From positions 1 through 9,565 of the forward strand of contig JAQVGK010000096.1 in assembly GCA_028696755.1 (NCBI GenBank): a stretch of DNA of 9,565 nt, written 5' to 3'. Below are positions 1-7,036 of this stretch, one piece after another. Each line of letters begins with the position of its first letter. Position 1 is the stretch's first letter. The DNA comes from Bacteroidales bacterium. GTDB taxonomy: Bacteria > Bacteroidota > Bacteroidia > Bacteroidales > ML635J-15. The translations under genes were made by a program, and so were the position numbers. Below the pieces are notes generated by a model. It was not told the origin of the DNA. It was given only the letters and a program-made list of their open reading frames with translations, and ran no database searches.

Positions 1-1233
1 CGATCTAATATTGCTTTCTTCCTTATTTTTATGATTTTTGCAGCCTCTTTCTTTGGTGCATTCGAGATTGTGATGCCTTCGTGGATGGTAAACAAATCGG
101 ATTCAAAAGTTGACAAAGGCGGAATTCTAGGTGCTTTCTTTATGGCACTTACTTTAGTTTTGGTTTCATTTTCTTGTACCGGGCCAATTGTTGGTAGTAT
201 TTTGGTTGAATCCTTTGGAGGAAGCATTTTAAAACCAATTATTGGGATGCTTGGCTTTGCATTAGCATTCGCTCTTCCTTTTACCTTATTAGCTTTGTTC
301 ACAGGATGGCTTAAAAACATGCCAAAATCGGGCGGTTGGTTAAATACTGTTAAAGTAGTATTAGGCTTTATCGAAGTAGCTTTCGGCTTAAAATTCTTAA
401 GTGTTGCTGATCAAACATACCATTGGGGATTATTAGACAGACAGGTTTATCTTGGAATTTGGATTGTTGTGTTTACAATGATGGGATTTTATCTACTTGG
501 TAAAATCAAGTTTAAACATGACGACGATTTAAAACATGTTGGTATTGGCAGGCTATCTTTATCAATAATAACCTTCTCTTTTGTATTATATATGATTCCT
601 GGAATGTGGGGTGCTCCGCTAAAAGCTTTATCAGGATATTTACCTCCAATTACCACCCATTACTTTAATATCCCTCAAATAATTGCAGATAATAATTCGC
701 AATTACTTAAAAAATTAGGTTTTGAGGAAGATAATTCGGTTTGTGAGGAACCTAAATATTCGGAGACTTTGCATTTGCCATTCGGATTGCACGGTTATTT
801 TGATTATAAACAAGCATTTGAATGTGCTAAGGAGTTAAATAAACCTGTATTTATTGATTTTACCGGACATGGTTGTGTAAATTGCAGAGAAATGGAGACT
901 GCCGTTTGGAGTGATTCTAGGGTTCTGGAGCATCTAAAGAGCGACTTTGTTATTCTAGCAATGTATGTTGATGACAAATCAATAAAATTACCTGAAGACG
1001 AATGGTTTAAATCGAAAAATGATGGTAAGGTTAAGAAAACTTTAGGAGAGGCCAATGCCGACATTCAGATTGTGAACTTTAATCGCAACGCTCAACCATA
1101 CTATGTGTTAGTTACTCCAGATGGTCAAGTTCTTGCTCAGCCTAGAGGTTACGATCTTGATGCGGATGAATTCTTAAAATTCCTCGAATCCGGACTTGCC
1201 GAATTTGAGAAACTAAATAAAACAGAAGAATAA
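1..1233 (+). CDS. dsbD: DsbD-type thiol:disulfide interchange protein, 3' part (5' end outside window)
   Basis: This is an inner-membrane reductant shuttle that passes electrons from cytoplasmic thioredoxin to periplasmic thiols. The frame is open from base 1, so the ATG at 31 is internal and the true start lies upstream. 410 residues are visible. About six hydrophobic segments come first (visible codons 1-200). They include an SCTGP motif whose Cys (codon 59) matches the second membrane redox Cys of the DsbD/CcdA core; its partner should lie in the missing N-terminal part. A thioredoxin-like domain follows, with the redox pair CVNC at codons 292-295 inside a TGHGCVNC context, and the late NAQPYYVL segment with its cis-Pro-type position. 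The N-terminal periplasmic domain of classical DsbD, if present, is off window. A strong terminator follows. The family is sure; the physiological partner (cytochrome c maturation or disulfide isomerisation) is not. Confidence 0.9.
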   Translation, partial: RSNIAFFLIFMIFAASFFGAFEIVMPSWMVNKSDSKVDKGGILGAFFMALTLVLVSFSCTGPIVGSILVESFGGSILKPIIGMLGFALAFALPFTLLALFTGWLKNMPKSGGWLNTVKVVLGFIEVAFGLKFLSVADQTYHWGLLDRQVYLGIWIVVFTMMGFYLLGKIKFKHDDDLKHVGIGRLSLSIITFSFVLYMIPGMWGAPLKALSGYLPPITTHYFNIPQIIADNNSQLLKKLGFEEDNSVCEEPKYSETLHLPFGLHGYFDYKQAFECAKELNKPVFIDFTGHGCVNCREMETAVWSDSRVLEHLKSDFVILAMYVDDKSIKLPEDEWFKSKNDGKVKKTLGEANADIQIVNFNRNAQPYYVLVTPDGQVLAQPRGYDLDADEFLKFLESGLAEFEKLNKTEE

Positions 1234-1241
1234 ACATTATG

Positions 1242-1268
1242 AAGCCCGGTTGTTCCGGGCTTTTTTTT
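1242..1268 (+). terminator. Intrinsic terminator of dsbD
   Basis: A perfect 8-bp inverted repeat AAGCCCGG / CCGGGCTT (1242-1249 and 1255-1262) encloses the loop TTGTT and runs into eight T (1261-1268). It starts 8 bases after the dsbD stop codon. In the minus direction the hairpin is preceded by an A-run but not followed by a T-run, so it should be a weaker stop for the converging recN transcript. Confidence 0.93.
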
Positions 1269-1269
1269 G

Positions 1270-2928
1270 CTAATTCTCAAGTAAAATCCTTGCATTTTCT
1301 ATAGCCTGAATGCTAAGCTTTTCGCCACTAATCATCGAAGCAATTTCGTTTACACGTTCTTCGCTATCAAGCTGTTTTATTTTGGTGTAACTGCGTTTAT
1401 CGTCGGTATACTTATATACTTTGTAATGTTTTTGTCCAGTTGCTGCAACCTGCGGTAAGTGTGTTATGCTGATAACCTGAAAGTTTGCGCTTAATCGGCT
1501 CATTATCTTCCCCATTTTCGAAGCAATTTCTCCAGAAACGCCAGTGTCAATTTCGTCGAAAATAATTGTTGGAATAGCAGCGGCACCAGCAACAAGCGAT
1601 TTAAGAGCCAACATCAAACGTGAAAATTCTCCACCAGAAGCAACTTTTTCGATTGGCTGTGGACTTACCGATTTGTTTGCAGAAAATAAGAAGCTAATAT
1701 TGTCGAATCCTTGCGGTCCGGGTGTAGAGCTTTTTTCATTGTTGATTTTAAAAACTGCATGAGCAATACCTAGATCTTTTAGCATTGCATCAATTTCTGA
1801 TTCGGCACCTGCAAACGACTTTTGTCTTCTAAGGCTAAGTTCCGTAGCTGATTTAACAACTTGTTTTTCTAGTTCGACAACTTCGGTCTGCTTATCCTTT
1901 ATCTCTTGCTCAAGATTATCACAATTACTTATAAATGAAACGTAGGAATTGTATTTTTCTTTTAACTCACGAATATTACTAACCTGATGCTTTTGCAATA
2001 ATTTGTTTATCAAATCTATTCTATCGTTGATGCTTTCGAGCAATCGCGGATTAGTTTCGGCTTTATCAGCATCGTTTTCGAGCTGACTATAAATATATTT
2101 TAATTCGATAATTATTGAATCGAGCCTTTCAGCTATCTGAACTCCCTGTTTGTATTTCCCCGAGATTTTTGAAATTACTGATTTAATACTTTTAAGTCTT
2201 TCTTCCGCAGAAAACTCCGATTCGGTAGCAATATTTAATGCATTTAGCAACGACTCCTTAATTTCAACTGCATTTTCGAGAAGACTCGATTGTTCTTCAA
2301 GTTCTTCCAACTCGTTTTCATCTCCAATAGAAGCAGCAGCAATTTGTTCGGCTTGAAAGCGGTAAAAATCTGTCTCTTTTTGAGCCTCGGCCAATTTCTT
2401 TTTTAGCTCACGAACTTGATTCTCGGCCAATTGAAAATTGTTGTAGATCTTTGCATACTCAACTGCATCCAAAACAGTTCCCGCCGCAATATCAATAATC
2501 TGAGTGCGAAACGACATCATTCCCAAAGCCAAATTCTCGTGTTGAGTGTGAATGTCTATCAGTTTTTCACCAATATTTTTGAGAACTGTCAGGTTTACTG
2601 GCGAATCGTTTACGAAAGCTCTTGACTTACCTTCGGGTAAAATTTCACGTCTTAATACTGTGCTAGTTTCAAAATCTGCGTCGTTTTGCTCGAATAGTGG
2701 CATAAATGTTTGCTGATCGAGATTAAAAGTAGCCTCAACAACGCATTTTTTTGATTTATCGGTAAGCACATCAGTGTCGGCACGCTTACCTAGTAACAAA
2801 GATAAAGCACCTAGCATAATTGATTTCCCAGCACCTGTTTCGCCAGTTATAACCGAGAACCCCGAACCAAAATCGAGATTTATGCTGTCGATAAGCAGAT
2901 AATTATTTACTGACAGCGATTTTAACAT
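1270..2928 (-). CDS. recN: DNA repair protein RecN
   Basis: RecN is an SMC-like ATPase that acts in recombinational repair of double-strand breaks in the cytoplasm. The 552 residues match the usual family length. An N-terminal ATPase half carries Walker A GETGAGKS at residues 29-36. The centre (about 150-380) is rich in Glu, Lys, Leu and Gln, as expected for the coiled-coil arms. The C-terminal half has the ABC signature ASGGE (430-434), Walker B with D458/E459 followed by IDTGVSG, and the switch His H490 in ITHLPQVAA, all characteristic of RecN. The start ATG lies one base after the stop of the preceding gene (TAA-T-ATG), so translation is probably coupled. It is the last gene of the bamD-rpoZ-coaBC-porD-recN operon. 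No SOS-type operator was seen next to it, and within the operon it would be expressed constitutively. Confidence 0.97.
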   Translation of the reverse strand: MLKSLSVNNYLLIDSINLDFGSGFSVITGETGAGKSIMLGALSLLLGKRADTDVLTDKSKKCVVEATFNLDQQTFMPLFEQNDADFETSTVLRREILPEGKSRAFVNDSPVNLTVLKNIGEKLIDIHTQHENLALGMMSFRTQIIDIAAGTVLDAVEYAKIYNNFQLAENQVRELKKKLAEAQKETDFYRFQAEQIAAASIGDENELEELEEQSSLLENAVEIKESLLNALNIATESEFSAEERLKSIKSVISKISGKYKQGVQIAERLDSIIIELKYIYSQLENDADKAETNPRLLESINDRIDLINKLLQKHQVSNIRELKEKYNSYVSFISNCDNLEQEIKDKQTEVVELEKQVVKSATELSLRRQKSFAGAESEIDAMLKDLGIAHAVFKINNEKSSTPGPQGFDNISFLFSANKSVSPQPIEKVASGGEFSRLMLALKSLVAGAAAIPTIIFDEIDTGVSGEIASKMGKIMSRLSANFQVISITHLPQVAATGQKHYKVYKYTDDKRSYTKIKQLDSEERVNEIASMISGEKLSIQAIENARILLEN

Positions 2929-2929
2929 A

Positions 2930-3841
2930 TTATTGTTGAGTAGATTCCTTCATGATTTTCTCGTACTTGGTTGAGTTTGCAGGGTCAACCTCTTTCATAA
3001 TGTTGTAAACCCTAGCTTTCTCGTCTGGAAATCCTTCCGAAAAAATACTTACAATTTCATCACCCTTGGCAGTGGTGTACAAACTCATAAGAAAAGAACC
3101 TGGCTTACGACGATGAACATTTTTAAGATTATCAATGGCCGTTTCGATACTTGCTCTGGCCTCGGCAGGCTTCTCTCCTAGCCTATCCATACCCTGACGA
3201 TGATAAACATACATAAAATCGCGCATTCCAGAGTATTGATCATTTAACAAGTTCTCGACCAACCAATATCTGTTTTTAAGATTCTCGTAGGCTTTCCAAC
3301 CCGGTTCTGGCGCAGCTTGAGCATTCTGTACAATCTTTTCGGCTTGCTGAAAATATGGTGTGCCAGCATTATTTCCAAATGTATCGTAATCCATACCAAT
3401 GATTATATAGCAATAATAAGCAATAACAGCAGTAAGATTTGATGCGTGAGTGTTTACATTAAACTCCAGCGGTTCGAACTCAACATATTTAAACTGAAAG
3501 CTATTATCGAGATGATTTAATACAGGCGACATATAAGATGTTCCGTAAACAGGACGCGAGGAAGTAACCTGAATTTTACCCTTGAACTCATCCGACGAAA
3601 TTTGCTCTTCGATAGTAATAAAGATATTACATTCTATGCGCTCGTCTTTAGCATAAACATGGTTAGTCCAAGCCGTGTTATTAATAAACTCGTAAAGCTC
3701 TTGCTGCATTGTCTGAAACAATTTATCGTTTGTGGTCCCCTGCAACTTGGAATGATTTATCTGAATTCTACAGTCTAGTTCCTGCGAATTGGCAGTAAAT
3801 GCATTAGCCAGAATAAGTATCGAAAAAATTACTCTTTTCAT
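2930..3841 (-). CDS. porD: DUF4835 family protein, probable type IX secretion protein PorD
   Basis: This exported 303-residue protein has a typical signal peptide (MKR, then a hydrophobic core, then TANS before Q20), so it should be periplasmic or envelope-associated. It has no lipobox Cys and no other membrane segment. The body matches my recollection of the Bacteroidota DUF4835 family: a WTNHVY...ERIEC block near residues 57-71, RPVYGTSYMSPVLN, a FEPLEF stretch, an AYYCYIIIGMDYDTFG block near 140-156, and a Gln/Asn/Tyr-rich C-terminal helical part with YENLKNRYWLVENLLNDQYS. The family is annotated as PorD, a type IX secretion component; its molecular role is not something I can derive from sequence. 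It sits between coaBC (4-base gap) and recN (1-base gap), a gene order conserved in this phylum. Family assignment is firm; the PorD name rests on family annotation as I remember it. Confidence 0.85.
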   Translation of the reverse strand: MKRVIFSILILANAFTANSQELDCRIQINHSKLQGTTNDKLFQTMQQELYEFINNTAWTNHVYAKDERIECNIFITIEEQISSDEFKGKIQVTSSRPVYGTSYMSPVLNHLDNSFQFKYVEFEPLEFNVNTHASNLTAVIAYYCYIIIGMDYDTFGNNAGTPYFQQAEKIVQNAQAAPEPGWKAYENLKNRYWLVENLLNDQYSGMRDFMYVYHRQGMDRLGEKPAEARASIETAIDNLKNVHRRKPGSFLMSLYTTAKGDEIVSIFSEGFPDEKARVYNIMKEVDPANSTKYEKIMKESTQQ

Positions 3842-3845
3842 GCTT

Positions 3846-5048
3846 TTACGGTTTTAAAATTTCTTCTAATTTATCAATAATATCAATAGCAACCAAATTC
3901 TTTGATTTTAATTCAAACCGAAAAATCTCATCTTTATTGTTTATTATGGTTATTTTGTTGGTGTCGGTATTAAATCCCGCACCCGAATCGTTCAAAGAAT
4001 TGAGCACAATAAAGTCTAGATTTTTTCGCTTAAGTTTAGATTTGGCATTCTCCAGCTCGTTTTCATTCTCAAGCGCAAATCCAATACTTATCTGGTCGGC
4101 TTTCTTAATTCGGCCAACCTCGGCCGCAATATCCTTTGTTGGTTCAAGTTCTATTGTTAAATTATCTGAGCCACGTTTTAATTTTGATTCGCTCGATTTG
4201 ATAGGGCTAAAATCGGCAACAGCAGCAGCTAAGACAATTATATCAGCATCTTTAACTTTCGAAATAGTATTATCGAACATCTGAGAAGCTGAGCTAACCT
4301 TGCAGATACTGATTTTTGAGTTCACGTTATCAATGCTAACTGGTCCGCAAACGACAGTAACATCAGCACCACGAGCAAAACATTGTTCGGCGATGGCAAA
4401 GCCCATTTTACCAGACGAATGATTTCCGATAAAACGAACTGCATCAATTTTTTCGTGGGTTGGACCGGCAGTAATAAGGACTTTTCTATTTTTCAGAGAG
4501 TTTTTTTTTTGAAAATAATTTCTTATTTTCTCAACAATCAGTTCGGGTTCTTCCATTCTGCCTTTGCCAACAAGCCCGCTGGCAAGTTCGCCATCAGCAG
4601 GTTCTATTATGATATTACCATAAGATTGTAAAATCTGCAGGTTCTTCTGATTTGCAGGATGTTGAAACATATCTAAATCCATCGCTGGCGCAACAAAAAC
4701 CGGGCACTTTGCCGATAAATAGCTGGTAATCAACAAGTTATCTGCGACACCATTAGCCATTTTTCCGATTGTATTTGCCGTTGCGGGAGCAATAATGTAT
4801 GCATCTGCCCATAATCCTAAGTCAACATGCGAATTCCAGTCTCCATTTTCGGGATTAAAGAAATCGACAAGAATTGGATTTTTCGACAGAGTTGCCATGG
4901 TTAGTGGCGTAATAAATTCCTTGGCTAATGGAGTCATCACAACTTTAACCTCGGCACCTTCCTTAACCAGAAGACGAGCAAGCTGAGCTGCCTTATAAGC
5001 GGCTATGCTTCCAGTGACACCGAGCAGGAATTTTTTGCCTTTCAGCAT
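3846..5048 (-). CDS. coaBC: Bifunctional phosphopantothenoylcysteine decarboxylase / phosphopantothenate-cysteine ligase
   Basis: This cytoplasmic enzyme catalyses two consecutive steps of coenzyme A synthesis. The CoaB half joins 4'-phosphopantothenate to cysteine using CTP, and the CoaC half decarboxylates the product with FMN. The 400 residues match the family. CoaC (about 1-178) shows the flavoprotein start GVTGSIAAYK, catalytic His H74 in NSHVDL, PATANT (88-93), a PAMDLDM motif (121-127) and a substrate flap ASGLVGKGRM (156-165). CoaB (about 188-400) shows ITAGPTHEKID, RFIGNHSSGKMG (205-216), AAAVADF (274-280) and the Lys-rich KLKR (289-292). Two CoaC positions differ from the E. coli-type motifs: Asp instead of Asn in PxMNxxM, and Ser157 where E. 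coli has its flap Cys. A run of ten A at codons 180-183 lies in the linker. The start is 17 bases after rpoZ. Confidence 0.97.
   Translation of the reverse strand: MLKGKKFLLGVTGSIAAYKAAQLARLLVKEGAEVKVVMTPLAKEFITPLTMATLSKNPILVDFFNPENGDWNSHVDLGLWADAYIIAPATANTIGKMANGVADNLLITSYLSAKCPVFVAPAMDLDMFQHPANQKNLQILQSYGNIIIEPADGELASGLVGKGRMEEPELIVEKIRNYFQKKNSLKNRKVLITAGPTHEKIDAVRFIGNHSSGKMGFAIAEQCFARGADVTVVCGPVSIDNVNSKISICKVSSASQMFDNTISKVKDADIIVLAAAVADFSPIKSSESKLKRGSDNLTIELEPTKDIAAEVGRIKKADQISIGFALENENELENAKSKLKRKNLDFIVLNSLNDSGAGFNTDTNKITIINNKDEIFRFELKSKNLVAIDIIDKLEEILKP
4501..4510 (-). other. A10 slippery tract at the CoaC/CoaB domain junction
   Basis: On the coding strand codons 180-183 of coaBC read CAA AAA AAA AAC, an uninterrupted run of ten A that contains the heptamer A AAA AAC in the zero frame. 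Gain of one A (or a -1 ribosomal shift) gives KKKLSEK and then TAG. Loss of one A gives KKTL and then TGA. Either event would therefore yield a CoaC-only protein of about 184-187 residues. Whether slippage happens is inference. Confidence 0.5.
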
Positions 5049-5065
5049 AATTATAGGACGGTTAA

Positions 5066-5407
5066 TTACTGATTAAAAATATCTTCCTGAGGAGTGGCGC
5101 TTCTCTTAAAATAAACATTATCAGAGAGAAACTCTTCCATAGCAATGAGAGTTGGTTTTGGAAGTTTTTCGTAATATCTAGATACTTCGATTTGCTCACG
5201 GTTTTCATGAACCTCTTCGAGATTATCATTATAAGTTGCAAACTCTTCAAGTTTTTCGTACAATTCTTTTCTTAAATCAGCATTTACCTGATCAGAAAAT
5301 TTAGAACAAATAACAACTGCTTCGTAAATGTTGCCTGTTTTTTCGGCAATCTGTACAATGTTTCTAGTAACTGTAGAAACTGGTGCTTCAGTTTTTTTAA
5401 AGTCCAT
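5066..5407 (-). CDS. rpoZ: DNA-directed RNA polymerase omega subunit (Bacteroidota type)
   Basis: Omega is the small RNA polymerase subunit that helps fold and hold beta'. The 113-residue product has the pattern of Bacteroidota omega proteins: an N-terminal MDFKKTEAPVSTVTRNI segment, TGNIYEAVVICSKFSDQVN (25-42, the region matching the omega core helices), then YNDNLEEVHENREQIEVSRYYEKLPKP around residues 59-85, a stretch I recognise from annotated omega subunits of the phylum. It is longer at the C-terminus than E. coli omega. The ATG overlaps the end of bamD by 11 bases in a different frame, which suggests translational coupling, and coaBC follows after 17 bases. Linkage of rpoZ with coaBC also occurs in other phyla, which supports the call. 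Confidence 0.9.
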   Translation of the reverse strand: MDFKKTEAPVSTVTRNIVQIAEKTGNIYEAVVICSKFSDQVNADLRKELYEKLEEFATYNDNLEEVHENREQIEVSRYYEKLPKPTLIAMEEFLSDNVYFKRSATPQEDIFNQ

Positions 5408-6200
5408 TTTTAGATTCTATAAATTTTAACGAATTTGTAAATATTTTTTCTGCTTCCTTGATTTTCTTTGATGTTGGAAATTTGTCCACAAAAACATAAT
5501 ACTCATCAATTGTAGCTTTGTAACGCTCGTATTGTTTATCGTAAATACTATTTTCGGCAAGAAGATAAGATGCTTTTAAAATTGTGTACATAATTTCCTC
5601 GCGATACTGTGTATCTGGATAGTCTTTTAATACATTTTTAAGAGCTGTTGTTGCCGCTTTATAATCCATGATGTTAAAATAAAGCATTGCATTGTTGTAT
5701 GCTTTAGTTTCAAGCTTTAGTTGCAACTTATCAATTAACTCTTCGGCTTCTTTCCTCTTTTCTGATTCGGGATATTTTTCGACAAACATCTGCAACTCGG
5801 CTATAGCAGCAATAGTATAGGTCTGTTCAAGCGAAGTCTCAGGAGAAATTAAATAATAGCAGTATGCTGCCAGATATTCAACCTCCTCGGTGTGTTCGCT
5901 CGAAGGATATAATCTTGCAAAATCCTTAAATAAATATGCCGCGAGAGAAAGCTCTCCCATTCCATAAGAGCAATAAGCATTGTAATAAGCAATTTTCTCA
6001 GCTTTATCGGTTCCTTTGTAAATTCCGCGGAGGTCTTCGAGCAATTGTTGAGCCTTATAATATTCCTCAGCTTCGTAATATTCTACAGCTTTAGTAAATT
6101 TAAGCTCGTAATCGGTACTTTTTACCAATTTTGAATAATCGCTGCAACTGCTTGTTATTACAACAATCAGCAAAAGAAAAGTATAATATTTTAGCTTCAT
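5397..6200 (-). CDS. bamD: Outer membrane assembly lipoprotein BamD
   Basis: BamD is the essential lipoprotein of the BAM complex, which inserts beta-barrel proteins into the outer membrane from the periplasmic side. From the ATG at 6200 the product is 267 residues, with a lipoprotein signal: MKLK, a hydrophobic core, and the lipobox ITSSC with lipidated C19. The rest is helical TPR-like repeats, with the typical BamD pattern of short Tyr/Ala-rich helix pairs (YYEAEEYYKAQQLLEDL near 40-56, LAAYLFKDFARLYPSSEHTEEVEYLAAYC near 87-115, and a repeat with DYPDTQYREE near 200). I reject the longer reading from a TTG at 6224 because it would place the promoter -7 box inside the coding region and put extra residues ahead of the signal peptide. 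It is the first gene of the five-gene operon and overlaps rpoZ by 11 bases. Confidence 0.93.
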   Translation of the reverse strand: MKLKYYTFLLLIVVITSSCSDYSKLVKSTDYELKFTKAVEYYEAEEYYKAQQLLEDLRGIYKGTDKAEKIAYYNAYCSYGMGELSLAAYLFKDFARLYPSSEHTEEVEYLAAYCYYLISPETSLEQTYTIAAIAELQMFVEKYPESEKRKEAEELIDKLQLKLETKAYNNAMLYFNIMDYKAATTALKNVLKDYPDTQYREEIMYTILKASYLLAENSIYDKQYERYKATIDEYYVFVDKFPTSKKIKEAEKIFTNSLKFIESKNGL

Positions 6201-6213
6201 TTTAAACATTTTG

Positions 6214-6254
6214 CAAAGATACAATTAATATTAAAACAATTATCAATTTTTTTT
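6214..6254 (-). promoter_or_regulatory. Promoter of the bamD-rpoZ-coaBC-porD-recN operon
   Basis: On the minus strand a TATCTTTG box (6221-6214) matches the Bacteroidota -7 consensus TAnnTTTG exactly. A TTG (6246-6244) lies 22 bases upstream, a slightly long but acceptable -33 element. Directly before it is a run of eight A (6254-6247) that could act as an UP-like element. A second TTG (6239-6237) is only 15 bases away and less likely. Transcription would start near 6210, leaving about 10 bases of leader before the bamD ATG. Confidence 0.75.
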
Positions 6255-6313
6255 ATTCGGTTTAAAGCGGTAAAAATCTTGCTTTTGCTGATAAAAACGT
6301 TAGTTGTTAACTT

Positions 6314-7036
6314 TTATTTTGTACTAACGATTTTTTCGAGTATTCCATCCGAAATAAACTCTTGTGCGCAATATTCACGGATTTCATTTTTCTCAATATG
6401 CCAGATCTTATCCGAGATTTTTACAGCTGGATCTATATCGTGACTCGAGAAGATTATACATCTATTCTCAGTCTGTGAAAGTTTTCTAAGGTCGGATAAT
6501 AAATTTATTCTCATTTTATAATCGAGAAAAGCTGTTGGCTCGTCGAGGATAATAACTGGGGTTTGTTGGATAAAGGCTCTGCAAATCATCGCTCTTTGTT
6601 TTTCGCCATCACTGAGTTGCCAAAGTGGACGCGCAGATAATTCCTTAAGATTAAAATCTCCGATTGCCTTTTCTACAATTTCGATATCGTTCTGCGACTT
6701 TTTATCAAAAAGATTGGTGTATGGACTGCGTCCCATCGATGCTAGCTCGTAAACCGTGAGATTGGCTGTAAATTCAGGCTTCGATGGCACAAAACTTATT
6801 AGTTGCGAACGCTTGGTGATATTTATGTTACGAATGTTTGTCCCGTTAATAAAAATGTCACCACTTAAAGGTTTAAGAACACCGCAAAGAGTATTGAACA
6901 AACTTGATTTGCCTGCACCATTTCTTCCAATTACACAAATAATTTCCCCACTGTTTGCATTAAGACTTATCGGAGCGCAAAGTGGATTTTTGTACCCGAA
7001 ACTAAGATCTAGCGTATGTAAAACTTTCTGTTCCAT
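6314..7036 (-). CDS. ABC transporter ATP-binding protein, BtuD/FepC/FecE class (corrinoid, siderophore or heme importer)
   Basis: This is the cytoplasmic ATPase that powers the FecCD permease next to it. From the ATG at 7036 it is 240 residues, normal for the class. It has an A-loop Tyr (Y15), Walker A GRNGAGKS (37-44), an ABC signature LSDGE (141-145, where LSGGE is usual), Walker B VIILDEPTAFLD (161-172) and the switch His H199 in SSHD. The Q-loop is odd: the sequence reads ISFVPSKPEF (80-89), with Ser85 where most ABC ATPases have Gln. I chose the ATG at 7036 rather than the TTG one codon earlier, because it forms a one-base TGATG overlap with the permease stop, the usual sign of translational coupling. 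It is the last gene of the importer operon. The substrate is not readable from the ATPase. Confidence 0.92.
   Translation of the reverse strand: MEQKVLHTLDLSFGYKNPLCAPISLNANSGEIICVIGRNGAGKSSLFNTLCGVLKPLSGDIFINGTNIRNINITKRSQLISFVPSKPEFTANLTVYELASMGRSPYTNLFDKKSQNDIEIVEKAIGDFNLKELSARPLWQLSDGEKQRAMICRAFIQQTPVIILDEPTAFLDYKMRINLLSDLRKLSQTENRCIIFSSHDIDPAVKISDKIWHIEKNEIREYCAQEFISDGILEKIVSTK

Noticed and set aside
3937..4284. Plus-strand open frame of 115 codons opposite coaBC
   Set aside because: It is a Ser/Phe-rich shadow of conserved CoaB coding sequence, with no ribosome site or family resemblance.
5062..5250. Second minus-strand open frame of 62 codons overlapping rpoZ
   Set aside because: It is an out-of-frame shadow of rpoZ without a ribosome site, and the rpoZ frame matches the omega family.
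6201..6224. TTG at 6224 or ATG at 6209 as the start of bamD
   Set aside because: The first lies upstream of the -7 promoter box; the second lies at the expected transcript start. The ATG at 6200 gives a clean lipoprotein signal.
6293..6311. Small inverted repeat GTTA/TAAC followed by five T after the ATPase gene (minus strand)
   Set aside because: Only four AT-rich base pairs; too weak to be called a terminator.
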